The notes beneath the pieces were generated by a model. The model was not told the DNA's origin. It did no database searches and was given only the letters and a program-made list of their open reading frames with translations. Shown here one piece after another: positions 53,625 through 64,000 of a stretch of 64,000 bases of DNA. Position numbers and translations under genes: made by a program. Source of the stretch: Pinus tabuliformis. Lineage: Eukaryota; Streptophyta; Pinopsida; Pinales; Pinaceae. The DNA lies in assembly GCA_031772625.1 (NCBI GenBank), contig CM062814.1, forward strand, positions 823,306,757 through 823,370,756. The letters are read 5' to 3'. The stretch's first letter is position 1; every line of letters begins with the position of its first letter.

Positions 53625-55395
53625 TTCAAGGGAATTGTGTGTGTATGAGTGGTTGTCATCACATAGACATGTTTCACACTCACCTCACGCACTCATGTCA
53701 CAAAGGTTGTTCAAGAAATGTATGTCTTATGTATTCTGGATGGTCTACGTTGTGTCACTAAGTGTCCCTGTGCAATCAAAGTCAAGTCCCATCAATGTTT
53801 GCATATGTTTCACTGATCTCACACTTAGCCATTTTCCTAAGCAACCTAGCCTCATCCATCTTCCCAGAACTGTGTGCTTTGCTTCTACAACCATCAAGCT
53901 TCCTCCCTTATCTGTTGAAACCCCGCAGTGAGCATAGACACCAACCTCCCTTTCTTGCTGAAACCCCGCAATGAGCATAGACACCAACCTCCCTTGCCTG
54001 CTGAAACCCTACAACCCACAGAGGCCCCAGCCTGCACTGCACTCAGAAATTGCACAGAGGTGTCCTCCCAGGACCCTTGTCCCACAACAGTGCCTTGAGC
54101 CTCAAAACTGTGCAGTGTTGTCCAAGTTGTCTTGTTTGTCTTGCATGCAGAAACTGCGCAGATGGGCCTCCCAGGGCCCCATTCCAACAGCAGTCACTGT
54201 CTGCTGAAATCGCGCAGTTCTACCTCTCAGTGACTACAGGAAAAGGTGACATGTTGAAATCGCTTCCAACGAGTTAAGGAGAAGGACCAAGGAAACGAGC
54301 AATGGAAAAGATCAGGACCGCATGCGAACTCCACCAGATGCATGATCATCTTAAGGGTAAGTATGGTAAGTAAGGAACATCTTCCGAAGTACGCCTCTTA
54401 GTTGAGTTTGCAGGACTGCTTGTCATTGTCATATCATCCTGTCCTCAGTAACATGCATGTGTGCAATCATGAAAAGTCATCTCATGTGTCTCTTCTACAT
54501 GTCTTGCTTCTTTTCACTTGTTTGACAAATTTTCGTCTTCCGCATGTTGATTGATATGTCATGCTTGCAACCTCATCCTGGTGATGTTGAAGGTTGTGTT
54601 TGAGTTGTGTTCGCCATGTACACATCTATCGCACTCACACACAATGTTGTATGCACTGTCGCACAAGCGTCGTCGCGGTCATTCAATGATCCATCACAAG
54701 CGTCGCGCTTGTCGACCGCACCATCAGTCATTCATGTTGAGAATATGTTGTCTTGATGGTTTGAGGTGTCTTGTCATCAAGTTATGTTGAGTGTGTGTTC
54801 GCAATGTTCACGTATGCACAAATTCACTCGCTCACACACTTAGTCATTTTGCTGAAGTTCTGACGACTGAATCACCCTCTAACAGTTGGACCTCCACCTT
54901 GCAATCGACTCGATCAACTGTCACCTAGAACAGCGCAGAAGTGTCCAACAAGCCATTTCAATCTGCGTTGACTGCAAGCTAATCATCCAACCCTCCTACT
55001 AGTCAACCGGAGAGTTTGACCAGGCAGTCCCTTGAGACTCACTCCCCTCAAAAATTGCGCAGAAGCTGCAGACCTTGCCCACTCCACTGACTAAGAAAAC
55101 TGTGCAGACAGGTCGAACAGATACTGAATGTCCGTCCATGTCTCCCCTCCAAGATTGTGCAATTTTTCCAGCCAGTCACCAGTAAGCCAACCAGCTGCTC
55201 ACCCAGAAAACTGCGTAGATTTCTGAGCAAGCCCCTCAGCAGCCCAGCATCCCGCTCAGCTCAGAAACTGCGCAGAGGTGGTCAGCAGGTCAACCTCCCA
55301 GCAATTGTGCAGTTTTTGTCTCCAGTAAACCCCGCAGCCCGCTGCCAGCTCCCTCCAGGAATTGCGCAGTTTTTGCTACCAAGCCTCCTGAAGCC
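53625..55395 (+). repeat. Long direct repeat, left copy
   Basis: It matches 57500-59220 (for example GAGTGGTTGTCATCACATAG at 53645 and 57519). It contains at least twelve A/T-flanked TGCGCA or near-TGCGCA motifs between 54045 and 55370. Confidence 0.8.
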
Positions 55396-57276
55396 TGCAT
55401 CTACTTTCGATCATTTACAGAATGCACCGGATGTCAGTACATCATTTGATAGTGGGGAGGACAAATTCTTCATTAAACATCCACTTGATTTTTCATCTGC
55501 TTTTTCTAGAAACACAGATGGTGAACATTCTTGCTTCTCATCTACCCCTCTATGTGATTCATCAAATCATGAGGATGCTGACAAACATCCTAAATTTTTT
55601 GATATTGGTTATCATGATCTCTATACTTATTCATCTAATCATGATGTGATTCACTCATTGTTAATCTATCTAAGACATCGATCGCCAATGATCTATCTAT
55701 TGACAGTGTGGAAACCCCGTAGGCTATTGAGGCACTTCAGCCTGGGCTGATGGTTATGTCGGGCCCTCGCTGTCTTGAGGTTAGTTCCACTTCTTATCAG
55801 AAAATTTGTGAAACACCTGAGGCTCCTCATCACTCATTTACATGCACTGAAGATCAATCCAACACACAGATTTAACTTCCTCCACCGGAATCACATGATC
55901 CCAACGCTTGCGCACTAGAGGAATCATTCACAACAAGCACACTTAAAAGGCATAAGCTGTCTACTTTTCTCATGTTTTCTTGTCTGTCATAATCAACAGA
56001 GTGCACATGTTTATCATCTACATGTAGTGTGTCATAGCACCATGTTAAGTCCACGAAATGTTTGTCTATGCATTCACTCTTTTCTTTTCTGTGGATGTTT
56101 TAGAACTCAGAGCATGTTGGTGTTCATTGTTATATATTTTTTGTTTTCTAGTTCGCTTGACTGTGCTTCTCATGAACCATGCCTTCACCAACATGGGCAA
56201 GCCAATGCGTTGGTGGCTTCATTGGAAATATCACTTCACGTGAATAGGCCCATGCACAGTTTAGCAAGGGAGTATGAGTAGTGTTTGCTTCTTTGCATTG
56301 CTTTGCTTTGCATTATAGTTTACATGTTTGCCTACTTTCTTACTTTCTTTGGTTTGCTTGTTTTCTTGCTTTGCTTACTTGTTTTGATTTCGCTTTACTT
56401 TTTCTTGCTTGTACCCGTAGGTTAGCCTCTCCTAAAATCATGTTTGGCTCCCGAGACAAGACGGGGGAATCTAAGAGGACTTGTACAGCTATCAACATTT
56501 GGTTATTTATTGTCCTCTCTCTTTATGACGAACTTATTGTCTTCAGTCGATGATGCCTTGATGGAAAATACTTTTTGTTCAAAGTAAGTCTTGGTGAAAA
56601 CACAATGCTTGCACTCTAACTAGTACCACCTACTCTAGTCGGTTGTTTTGGGTTAACCCTTGTCAGCTCAATCAAGTAGAGTAAGGTGAGGGGGAAAACC
56701 TTAACAAGTATGTCAGAGGTATACATAACATACTTCTTTGAAGGAACAACCTCTTCTACTCTCAATAAGTCGGGATCCCTCTTCCGCCTCTGAAATAAAT
56801 AAGTGCCTATGCACAGTTCTTTGAAAAATGAAAAATGAAAATATGAAAATTCTGAAAAAATGAATAAGGCGAAAGAAGAGAAAGGCTTCCTGCGTAGAGA
56901 GGTGATGCAAGTAACTTCGTTGGGGTACTGACCAGGCTCACTAGTAGCGAAGCGATGCTTGTGTTCCTACGTGACTCCGTCGGGGTATTGTCCAGGCCTG
57001 CTGGCAGCGGAGCAACACCAGAGATGAAACTTAAACTCTGACTGTCATATTACTTGTGCACCAATATACCCCTCATCCCCAATCGAAACAATTGGGTTGA
57101 CTTGGCTTGGAATGTGTGTTGATCGATCAAGAGAATGGTAGGGACTACATCTTTCAACCAAGCTCGTGTGGTAACTACGATGAAAGAACCGAACAATAAT
57201 TTTGGAAAGGTTAGACTTGCTTTTCACGGAACAAGGTCCATACAGAGAGCTGGAGTTCTACTAGTGTGTCACCAAG
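55396..57276 (+). other. Internal region with ORF remnants
   Basis: 55396-55750 reads protein-like (FDSGEDKFFIKHPLDFSSAF, DSSNHEDADKHPKFFDIGYH) and continues, with stops, to about 56280 (CASHEPCLHQHGQANALVAS). I cannot name the product. A diverged tandem pair of about 50 bp (TCGTTGGGGTACTGACCAGG / TCCGTCGGGGTATTGTCCAG) lies at 56911-57010. Confidence 0.45.
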
Positions 57277-59480
57277 TGTTGTAGCGGCTACAACCACCCT
57301 CCAAAATTTTGGCTCGCATGCAAATTTCGGAGCCTACGTTGGATACGGCGATCGATTATCCTTGGTCGCTTGTTGGTAAGTTGATGATTTCAAGCTCCCC
57401 TCCTTGATCTAAAGAGTTGTTTGTGTTCTCATCTTCATGTATCATGTGTCATATTTGGGCATAGGGGTTGTGTTTGTCATACAAAGGGAATGTTGTCTTG
57501 CTTCAAGGCAATTATGTGCGTATGAGTGGTTGTCATCACATAGACATGTTTCACACTCACCTCACGCACTCACGTCACGAAGGTTGTTGCATCAAGAAAA
57601 GTATGTCTTATGTATTCTGGATGGTCTACATTGTGTCACTAACTGTCCGTGTGTGATCATAGTCAAGTCCCATCAATGTTTGCATATGTTTCACTGATCT
57701 CACACTTAGCCATTTTCCAAATCAACCTAGCCTCATCTAGCTTCCTGGAATTGTGCGCTTTGCTTCTACAACCATCAATCTTCCTCCCTTGTCTGCTGAA
57801 ACCCTGCAGTGCGCATAGACACCAACCTCCCTTGCCTACTAAAACCCTGCAACCCACAGAGGCCCCAACCTGCACTGCACTCAGAAATTGCGCAGAGGTG
57901 TCCTCCCAGGACCCCTATCCCATAGCAGTGCCTTGAGCCTCAAAACTGCGCAATGTTGTCCAAGTTGTCTTGTTTGTCTTGCATGCAGAAACTGTGCAAA
58001 CAGGCCTCCCAGGGCCCCATTCCAGCAGCAGTCATTGTCCGTTGAAATCGCGTAGATCTACCTCTCAGTGACTACAGGAAAAGGTGACATGTTGAAATCG
58101 CTTCCAAGGAGTTGAGGAGAAGGACCAAGGAACTGGGTAATGGAAAAGATCAGGACCACATGCGAACTCCGCCATATGCATGATCATCTTGAGGGTAAGT
58201 ATGGTAAGTAAGGAACATCTTCCGAAGTATGCCTCTTAGTTAAGTTTGCAAGACTGCTTGTCATTGTCATATCATCATGTCCTCAGTAACATGCATGTGT
58301 GCAATCGTGAAAAGGTCATCTCATGTGTCTCTTCTACATGTCTTGCTTCTTTTCACTTGTTTGACCAACTGTCGTCTTCTGCATGTTGATTGATATGTCA
58401 TGATTGCAACCTCATCCTAGTGATGTTAAAGGTTGTGTTTGAGTTGTGTTTTCCATGTACACATGTATTGCACTCACACACAATGTTGTATGCATTGTCA
58501 TGCAAGTGTTGTCGTGGTCATTCAACGGTCCATCACAAGCGTCGCGCTTGTCGCTGGCACCATCAGTCATTCATGTTGAGCACATGTCGTCTTGATGGTT
58601 TGAGGCATCTTGCCGTCAAGTTATGTTGAGTGTGTGTTCACAATGTCTGTGTAATCACAAATTCACTTGCTCACACACTTAGTCATTTTGCTGAAGTTTT
58701 GATGACCAAACCTCCACCTTGCAATCGACTCGACCGACTGTCACCCAAAACAGTGTAGAAGTGTCCAACAAGCCATTTCAATCTGCGCTGACTGTAAGCT
58801 GATCATACAACCCTCTTGCTGGTCAACCGGAGAGTTTGACCGGACAGTCACCCTAGGACTAACTCCCCTCAAAAATTGTGTAGAAGTTGCAGACCTTACC
58901 CACTCCGCTGACTGAGAAAACTGCGCAGACAGGCTGGACAGACACCTAATGTCCGTCCCTGTCTCCCCTCCAGGATTGTGCAGTTTTTCCATCCAGTCAC
59001 TAGTAATCCAATCGGCTTCTCACCCTGAAAATTGCGCAGATTTCTGAGCAAGCCGCTCAGCAGCCCAACATCCCACTCAGCTCAGAAACTACACAGAGGT
59101 GGTCAGCAGGTCAACCTCCCAGCGATTGTGCAGTTTTTGTCTCCAGCAAACCCCGCAACCCGCTACCAGGTCCCTCCAGGAATTGCGCAGTTTTTTTGCC
59201 AAGCCTGCAGCCTACTCCCTCCAGGAATTGCGTAGTTCTTGCTACCAAGGCCCGATGCTGCACAAACTGCTTCACCCTAGAAATTGTGCAGATCTGTCCT
59301 CCAGCCAATCTAGATCCCGTGGATAGTCGTTGTTGATCCAGATTGTCCATCTAAGTCTCCCAATTACCTCTGTGCAATTTTAACCAGCAGTGCCCAGAGC
59401 TCGCATCCCAGCTCGAAGCTCGCCTCGCGCAGTTTTGCAGCCTTTTCCTCTCTCTCGATCACCTGCATACAAAAACGAAC
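57277..59480 (+). repeat. Long direct repeat, right copy
   Basis: It starts TGTTGTAGCGGCTACAACCA and matches the left copy from 57500. It carries at least fourteen TGCGCA-type motifs and extends further right than the left copy (extra motif units at 59225-59440). Confidence 0.7.
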
Positions 59481-59880
59481 GATCATGCATCATGGCAGAC
59501 TAGGAGGTTTATGGTTTTGATGTTGTCTCGTCATGAGTGATTGTAGATATAGGTACATGAACAAACATGACGCAATGACGAATGGGATGAACAAGGAGAG
59601 TACATGAAAATAGACAGTTTCACGAATAGACGAAACATGCGAAGAGACAGTTTCGTGAACGGACGAATGACAAAACATGCGAGGACATATTTTCGTGAAC
59701 ACACAAAGCAGACTACTCTCTCATGCTGACAAGCAAGAGATAAGGCATATCTTTAAGATAATCGCAATCGGGCCATCATACCGGATGGGACTCCTACACC
59801 AAACGATGTGATGTCTAGTTGGGACTTCATACCAGGAAGATCCCATGATGTTGGAGGGTCCAGCATCGTCAACAAGTTGG
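59481..59880. other. Junction DNA before Gypsy RT resumes
   Basis: Short imperfect repeats of AGACAGTTTCRYGAAYRGAC and AAACATGCGA lie at 59605-59705; otherwise nothing recognised. Confidence 0.5.
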
Positions 59881-59888
59881 TAAGAGAA

Positions 59889-60230
59889 AATCAATTTTAT
59901 TCTTGGCTTAGTAAGTTTAGTTTCTTTCAGACATATGTACATTACATGGGACATGTTGTTTCCGAGGAAGGCATAGTAGTGGATCCGGAAAATATCGGAG
60001 TTATCATGGAATGGGCAGCTCCTAGGAATGTGGATGACGTCAGATCATTCATGGGGCTAGCATGTTATTACAGGAGGTTCATCGGGAACTTCTCACGGAT
60101 TGCCTATCCTATTACATCCTTGTAGGGAAAAGGAAAGAAATTTTAATGGATAGAGGAATGCGTAGCTAGTTTTGAGCAGTTGAAGCAGTTGCTTACAAAT
60201 GCTCCAATTTTAAAGATTTAGAGATCCAGA
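59889..60230 (+). pseudogene. Gypsy RT C-terminal part
   Basis: It resumes QFYSWLSKFSFFQTYVHYMG, then HVVSEEGIVVDPENIGVIME, WAAPRNVDDVRSFMGLACYY and RRFIGNFSRIAYPITSL, with TAG for Gln in L*GKGK at 60123. This is the thumb/connection end of Ty3/Gypsy RT. About 120 residues with the catalytic YxDD, expected between 46157 and here, are absent. Confidence 0.9.
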
Positions 60231-60285
60231 TAAAAAGATTGTGGTGTGTACAAATGATTGCAAGAGATGACTTGGTGGAGTCCTG

Positions 60286-60897
60286 ATGCTGGAGGGACAG
60301 GTGGTATGCTACAAGTCAAGGAAAATGAATGAGCATGAGAAGAACTATGTAACGCATGATCTTGAGTTGGCAATTATCATTCATGCATTGAAGATGTGGA
60401 GGCATTATCTTCTTAGCAGGATGTTTTTTTTTATATACGATTTTGTCCAACCTAATCTGAATGTTAGTCAAGCTAGATGGTTGGCCATGTTCAGTGAGTT
60501 TGACTTCGAGATCAAGTACATTAAGGGCAAGGAGAACGGGATTGCAGATTCTCTTAGCAAAAGAGTGCAAGTGAATCACATAGCAGTTATGAGTTCATAT
60601 GGGACAGATTTACAGGATCAGATCTTACAGGCAGGACAATAGGCTAACATGTACCAGTAGCTTAAGCACAGGTTACAACAGCAAGGTATAGGTGATCAGG
60701 ATGTGGATTATCATCTCACGACAGATGGTTTGGTGAAATTTAGGGACAAGATCTATGTATCGAACAAAAGTGAGCTCAAGAAGCTTATCTTGCGGGAATT
60801 TCACATTAATCCATATTTAGATCATTTGGGATATCAAAAGACTAACAGTTGTGAACTAGTTCTACTATTGGTCGAATCTGAAGAAAGAGGTAGCTAA
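60286..60897 (+). pseudogene. Gypsy RNase H and integrase zinc-binding region
   Basis: The frame gives KMNEHEKNYVTHDLELAIII, HALKMWRHYLLSRMFFFIYD and MFSEFDFEIKYIKGKENGIA, DSLSKR: the RNase H domain with the ENGIADSLSR-type end. The D and E residues are visible. After a TAG at 60640 the frame at 60703-60897 reads YHLTTDGLVKFRDKIYVSNK and FHINPYLDHLGYQKT, the start of the H2C2 zinc-binding domain of integrase (LHPYAGHPGYQKT-type), shifted near 60860. Confidence 0.85.
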
Positions 60898-61880
60898 GTT
60901 TGTCTCAAGATGTTTAGATTGTCAACAGGTAAAAGCAAAGTGCAAGCATCCAAGTGGTTTATTGCTGATGATTCATGGGAGTTCATTTACATGGAATTCA
61001 TTACAAGTTTGTCGAGGACATATAGACATCATGATTCCATTATGGTTGTGGTTGACAAGTTGGCCAACTTATCTCACTTCATTGTAGTGAACTATATTAA
61101 TTCATCTAGTGAGGTAGGTCAGGTCTTCATCTGGGAGATAGTGAGATTGCATGGTATTCCTAAGAAGATTGTATCCAACAGAGCTGTCAGGTTCACTTCG
61201 AGGTTTTGGAAGGATTTATTTGCAGGTTTGGGTACAAATTTGGCCTTCAATATAGCTTATCATCCATAGAAAGATGGAAAAACAAAGAGGGTCAACAAGA
61301 TTCTGGAGGACATGTTGAGGATGTATGTTATGCACCAGCAGAGGTGGGAGGAGTATCTTCCGTTAGTTGAGTTTGTGTACAATAATGGGTATCAAGAGTC
61401 ATTGAGGATGAGTCTGTTTGAGGCACTTTATGGGCGGAGTTCTAATACTCCTATCATTTTGAGTGATCCAATAAACAGGGTGTTGATGGGACTGGACATG
61501 TTGGTAGAAATGGAATAGGAATTGCAGGTTATCAAGAAGAATATAAAGGCAACACGTGATAGGCAGAAGAGTTATGCAAACCAGCATAGGGTGTTTAAGG
61601 AGTTTCAAGTTGGGGAACATGTGTACTTGCGCATCAAGCCTACGAAGAGCTCCTTAATGACTGGGTCATGTGCCAAGTTGACACCTCGGTATTGTGGGCC
61701 TTTCTATATCCTTGAGATGATTGGACCAGTGGCCTACATAATTACATTGTTGCCGGTAGTGAAATTCCATGATGCTTTCCATGTTTCATTACTTAAAATA
61801 TATTTGAAGCATGTTGATCATGTGATTGACTAGATTGTATTGCATATGGAGCCAAAAGGAGAATCACAGTCGGAACCTCA
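60898..61880 (+). pseudogene. Gypsy chromovirus integrase and chromodomain-like end
   Basis: The integrase core reads WEFIYMEFITSLSRTYRHHD, SIMVVVDKLANLSHFI, IPKKIVSNRAVRFTSRFWKD (the usual SDRD has become SNRA, losing a catalytic Asp), and YHP*KDGKTKRVNKILEDML, with TAG for the Gln of HPQTDGQTE. Next comes the GPY/F-type module: KLTPRYCGPFYILEMIGPVA and VKFHDAFHVSLLKIY. From 61835 the C-terminal part (KVQWKHFGVDEATWEM at about 61930) is chromodomain-like, which would direct integration to heterochromatin. Stops at 61266, 61516 and 61831 are TAG. Confidence 0.88.
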
Positions 61881-62285
61881 GTGCATATTGTAGTAGAAAC
61901 AACTCATGCTCTGAAGCCAAGTAATCGAGAAGGCTAAAGTGCAATGGAAGCACTTTGGGGTCGATGAAGCTACATGGGAGATGGAAAATTAGATGTGGGC
62001 TTTGTATCCTTAATTTTTTTCTGGTTGAGGCAAAGGATTTTTGTTATATGTATATACCTATGTATGGATGTTATTGTAAATACGGCAATAAGTTGTGTTA
62101 TAAAGCTCCAATAAGCAATATGGTTGTCATGTTGACATGTTTGTCATGTTGGTTTTTCTTTTAAATAGGTTGTTCATTGTAAACATTGCATCAAGCTAAG
62201 TTATAAAGCTCCATAGGCAGTATGTTTTGGTTTCAATGGTTTTGGTGGTTATAGGTGCATAGAACACTGAGGACAGTGTTCCATT

Positions 62286-62298
62286 AAGGGGGAGGGGC
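62286..62298 (+). promoter_or_regulatory. Gypsy polypurine tract
   Basis: AAGGGGGAGGGGC directly before the LTR start TGTAACAACCC. Confidence 0.8.
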
Positions 62299-62299
62299 T

Positions 62300-62727
62300 T
62301 GTAACAACCCTGGGTTAAAAGTTCATGTAATAAAGTTAATAAAGAGAAAATAAGACCAAGGTCATAGGACATGTGTTCCAAGTTGAATGTTGGGAAAAAC
62401 ATCCTGGTGGGCATCACTTGTTGTTTATTATGGATAAGGAAATTAGAAAAGGAAAAGAGGCACTAATTGGCATTTTATTTATGAAAATAAAGGAAAATAG
62501 GAGAAAAGGGAGATGAAAGGTCACAGGTTTTCATGAGAGGAAAATTGAAGAAAAATTAGAGGAAATTGAATAAAATAGAGGCCTCAATGATAAAAACACT
62601 TATGAGGATCAGTTCACAACTTTTGTCAATTGAGATTTTGTTGGTTTAGCTTTTTGTCAGTTTGGCTCTAGAATTAGTTTCAGAGAGAGAATATCACCAA
62701 GAGGAGGAACCAATCAAGCAAGAAAAG
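62300..62727 (+). repeat. Gypsy LTR copy D, truncated by insertion
   Basis: It starts TGTAACAACCCTGGG and matches copies A-C up to AAGCAAGAAAAG at 62727, where another LTR begins. Confidence 0.85.
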
Positions 62728-64000
62728 TGTTGATTTTTTAGTAGCTCGGGAGGTACTCTAAGCCCTAGAGTTCGAGGATTGGAGGACAAAGTGCCAAAAA
62801 AGTCACTTGTGGGCTTGGAATCCAAGGTAGGGTTTTTTCACCCGTCGAGATTTGGGTCAAAACCATGATGAATTTGATCATGAGAAAATTCTAGGTAATA
62901 GAGCTTGGCATGTTGATTCCAATGCTCCAAAGATCACTCAAATTGGAGCTCTAGAAATGAAGTTATGAATTTTTGAAGTTTTCATTAATATTTGGACAAT
63001 ACAAGTCATGTAGGCTTGAGGAATTCATCCAATAGACATGATCCTTCATCAATTCATGGAGCCCTTTTATTTGTGTATAAATAGGAGGTTAGTGGAGGTC
63101 ATTTAGACCATCCAAAAGTGCAACATAAGGATCTCGTTGGAGGAGATAACTCTCTAATTTGGCTGCAACAAGGAAAGGGATAGACCAACAAAGGAAAGGA
63201 CTATTTTAGGGTCACCGTGTGGAGGTCAAGTTGCTATTTGGAGGGATGAGGAGCCTACCTAAAGGGTCGAGGAGCCTACCTAAAGGGTCGAGGTAGAGGA
63301 GGTTTGTTCTGGGTTGTTTGTGAAGGTTTTGGTGGCTAGAATTACCTCTATTTGGGCAGCATAAGCTACAGGTATGTGTGCAGGAAGGTCAAGCCCTAAG
63401 CAGAGGGTTGTTAGGCATGTATATGGTCTGGTTTTAGTCTTATACTCTAGTGTGGGACCACAACAAGAATGAGAGACCATGCCGCAATTGTAGGAGGTTG
63501 TTAAGGGTGCTTGGGTGGGCTGACAAGTGGTTGTTGGAAGACCTAACCAGACTGCATCATCACAACAATTCACTTCAGTTTGGAACAACAGTCAAAAGGG
63601 ATGTTTTGACTGAGTTTTTGTCTTGTGTTGGGTCATTGTTTTGACTAGTTTTGGATCAGTTTGACTAGTAGCCTTTGGGAGCCAATTTGGAGGCTTAATT
63701 GGGTGATTGAGAGCCTTCATAGGTGTAGATCTTGTAGTGAAGAATTGGGTGCCAGTGACCTGGTGGAGGGCAGTATGTTGGCTACCTAAATTAACCCTAG
63801 ACAAACTATATTGAAGTGACAAAGAGAAACTGAAGGTTGGGTGAAGTTTGGTGCCTTATGAGTAGCTCTTTGATGGACGAAAGAGGCTAATAGAAGGCAG
63901 ATTGGAGCTCAAGTATTGGCCAGCCTAGAGAGAAGATTGGATCAGCCTGTGTACATGCAACATAAGTAACTTGCGATAGTGTTAGGTGACAACCCTCCTA
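62728..64000 (+). repeat. LTR of another element, runs off window
   Basis: It starts TGTTGATTTTTTAGTAGC inside Gypsy LTR D. A TATA box (TATAAATAG) lies at 63076-63084, and a 22-bp tandem duplication (GAGGAGCCTACCTAAAGGGT) at about 63247-63291. There is no coding signal to the window end. Orientation is inferred from the TATA box. Confidence 0.55.

Larger units (their letters stand above)
53625..59880 (+). mobile_element. Putative non-autonomous LTR-type element
   Basis: Two long direct repeats (53625-55395 and 57277-59480) spaced about 3.85 kb apart enclose about 1.9 kb without pol. The right repeat starts TGTTGTAGCGGCTACAACC, LTR-like. The left repeat lacks the first ~220 bases, which are replaced by GC-rich sequence. 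No PBS or PPT was identified. It ends by joining Gypsy RT sequence near 59889. Confidence 0.5.

Noticed and set aside
53377..53692. Arg/Gly/Pro-rich minus-strand ORFs
   Set aside because: Open only because the GC-rich minisatellite lacks stops; no domain and no conservation between units in one frame.
53625..59880. Endogenous pararetrovirus
   Set aside because: Long direct repeats and scattered motifs suggested it briefly, but no movement-protein, coat or RT motif is present.

Overview
This window looks like intergenic repeat DNA from a large-genome land plant, most likely a gymnosperm (conifer). I found no host gene, tRNA or rRNA. Almost everything recognisable is a retroelement: decayed Ty1/Copia and Ty3/Gypsy (chromovirus-type) elements whose PBS sequences are variants of the plant initiator-tRNA form TGGTATCAGAGC, non-autonomous LTR elements, and a Penelope-like element (PLE). 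Plant PLEs with a GIY-YIG endonuclease are best known from conifers, which drives the taxon guess. No search could be run, so the taxon is an inference.

Layout. 1-2808: 5' half of a minus-strand Copia element inserted in the gag of a minus-strand Gypsy element (gag 2809-3312, PBS 3356-3367, LTR from 3370). 5021-8401: a 2.2 kb reading frame broken almost only by TAG codons, followed by its 3' LTR. 8402-16775: two related gag-only Copia-type elements in opposite orientations. 16776-20798: coiled-coil ORF relic, featureless DNA, a 100-bp duplication and a Copia RT scrap. 20799-22337: chimeric LTR/RNase H/LTR remnant. 22338-26638: minus-strand Copia interrupted by a 0.66 kb foldback element. 26639-30983: plus-strand Copia. 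31846-62727: Gypsy chromovirus complex with four LTR copies (31846, 33684, 36233, 62300), carrying a 4.9 kb insertion in one LTR and a 13.7 kb nested block in its RT gene. 62728-64000: another LTR cut by the window edge.

The most interesting object lies inside the nested block. A minus-strand PLE (46388-51032) has an 871-codon RT/GIY-YIG frame that opens at 50118, an upstream N-terminal frame separated from it by one TAG, and direct terminal repeats (pLTRs). The 3' pLTR carries a recognisable hammerhead ribozyme with all core boxes. A second, internally deleted PLE (51033-52684) lies head to head with it, and a third PLE 3' end sits at 53204-53325. The PLE pair is inserted inside one unit of a ~113-bp tandem repeat. 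Beyond it, 53625-59880 looks like a non-autonomous LTR element whose long repeats are studded with a TGCGCA-centred motif.

A window-wide theme is the form of decay. Premature stops in these relics are mostly TAG where CAG (Gln) is expected, as methylated CHG sites deaminating C to T would produce. No element here looks fully autonomous. The PLE is the closest to intact.
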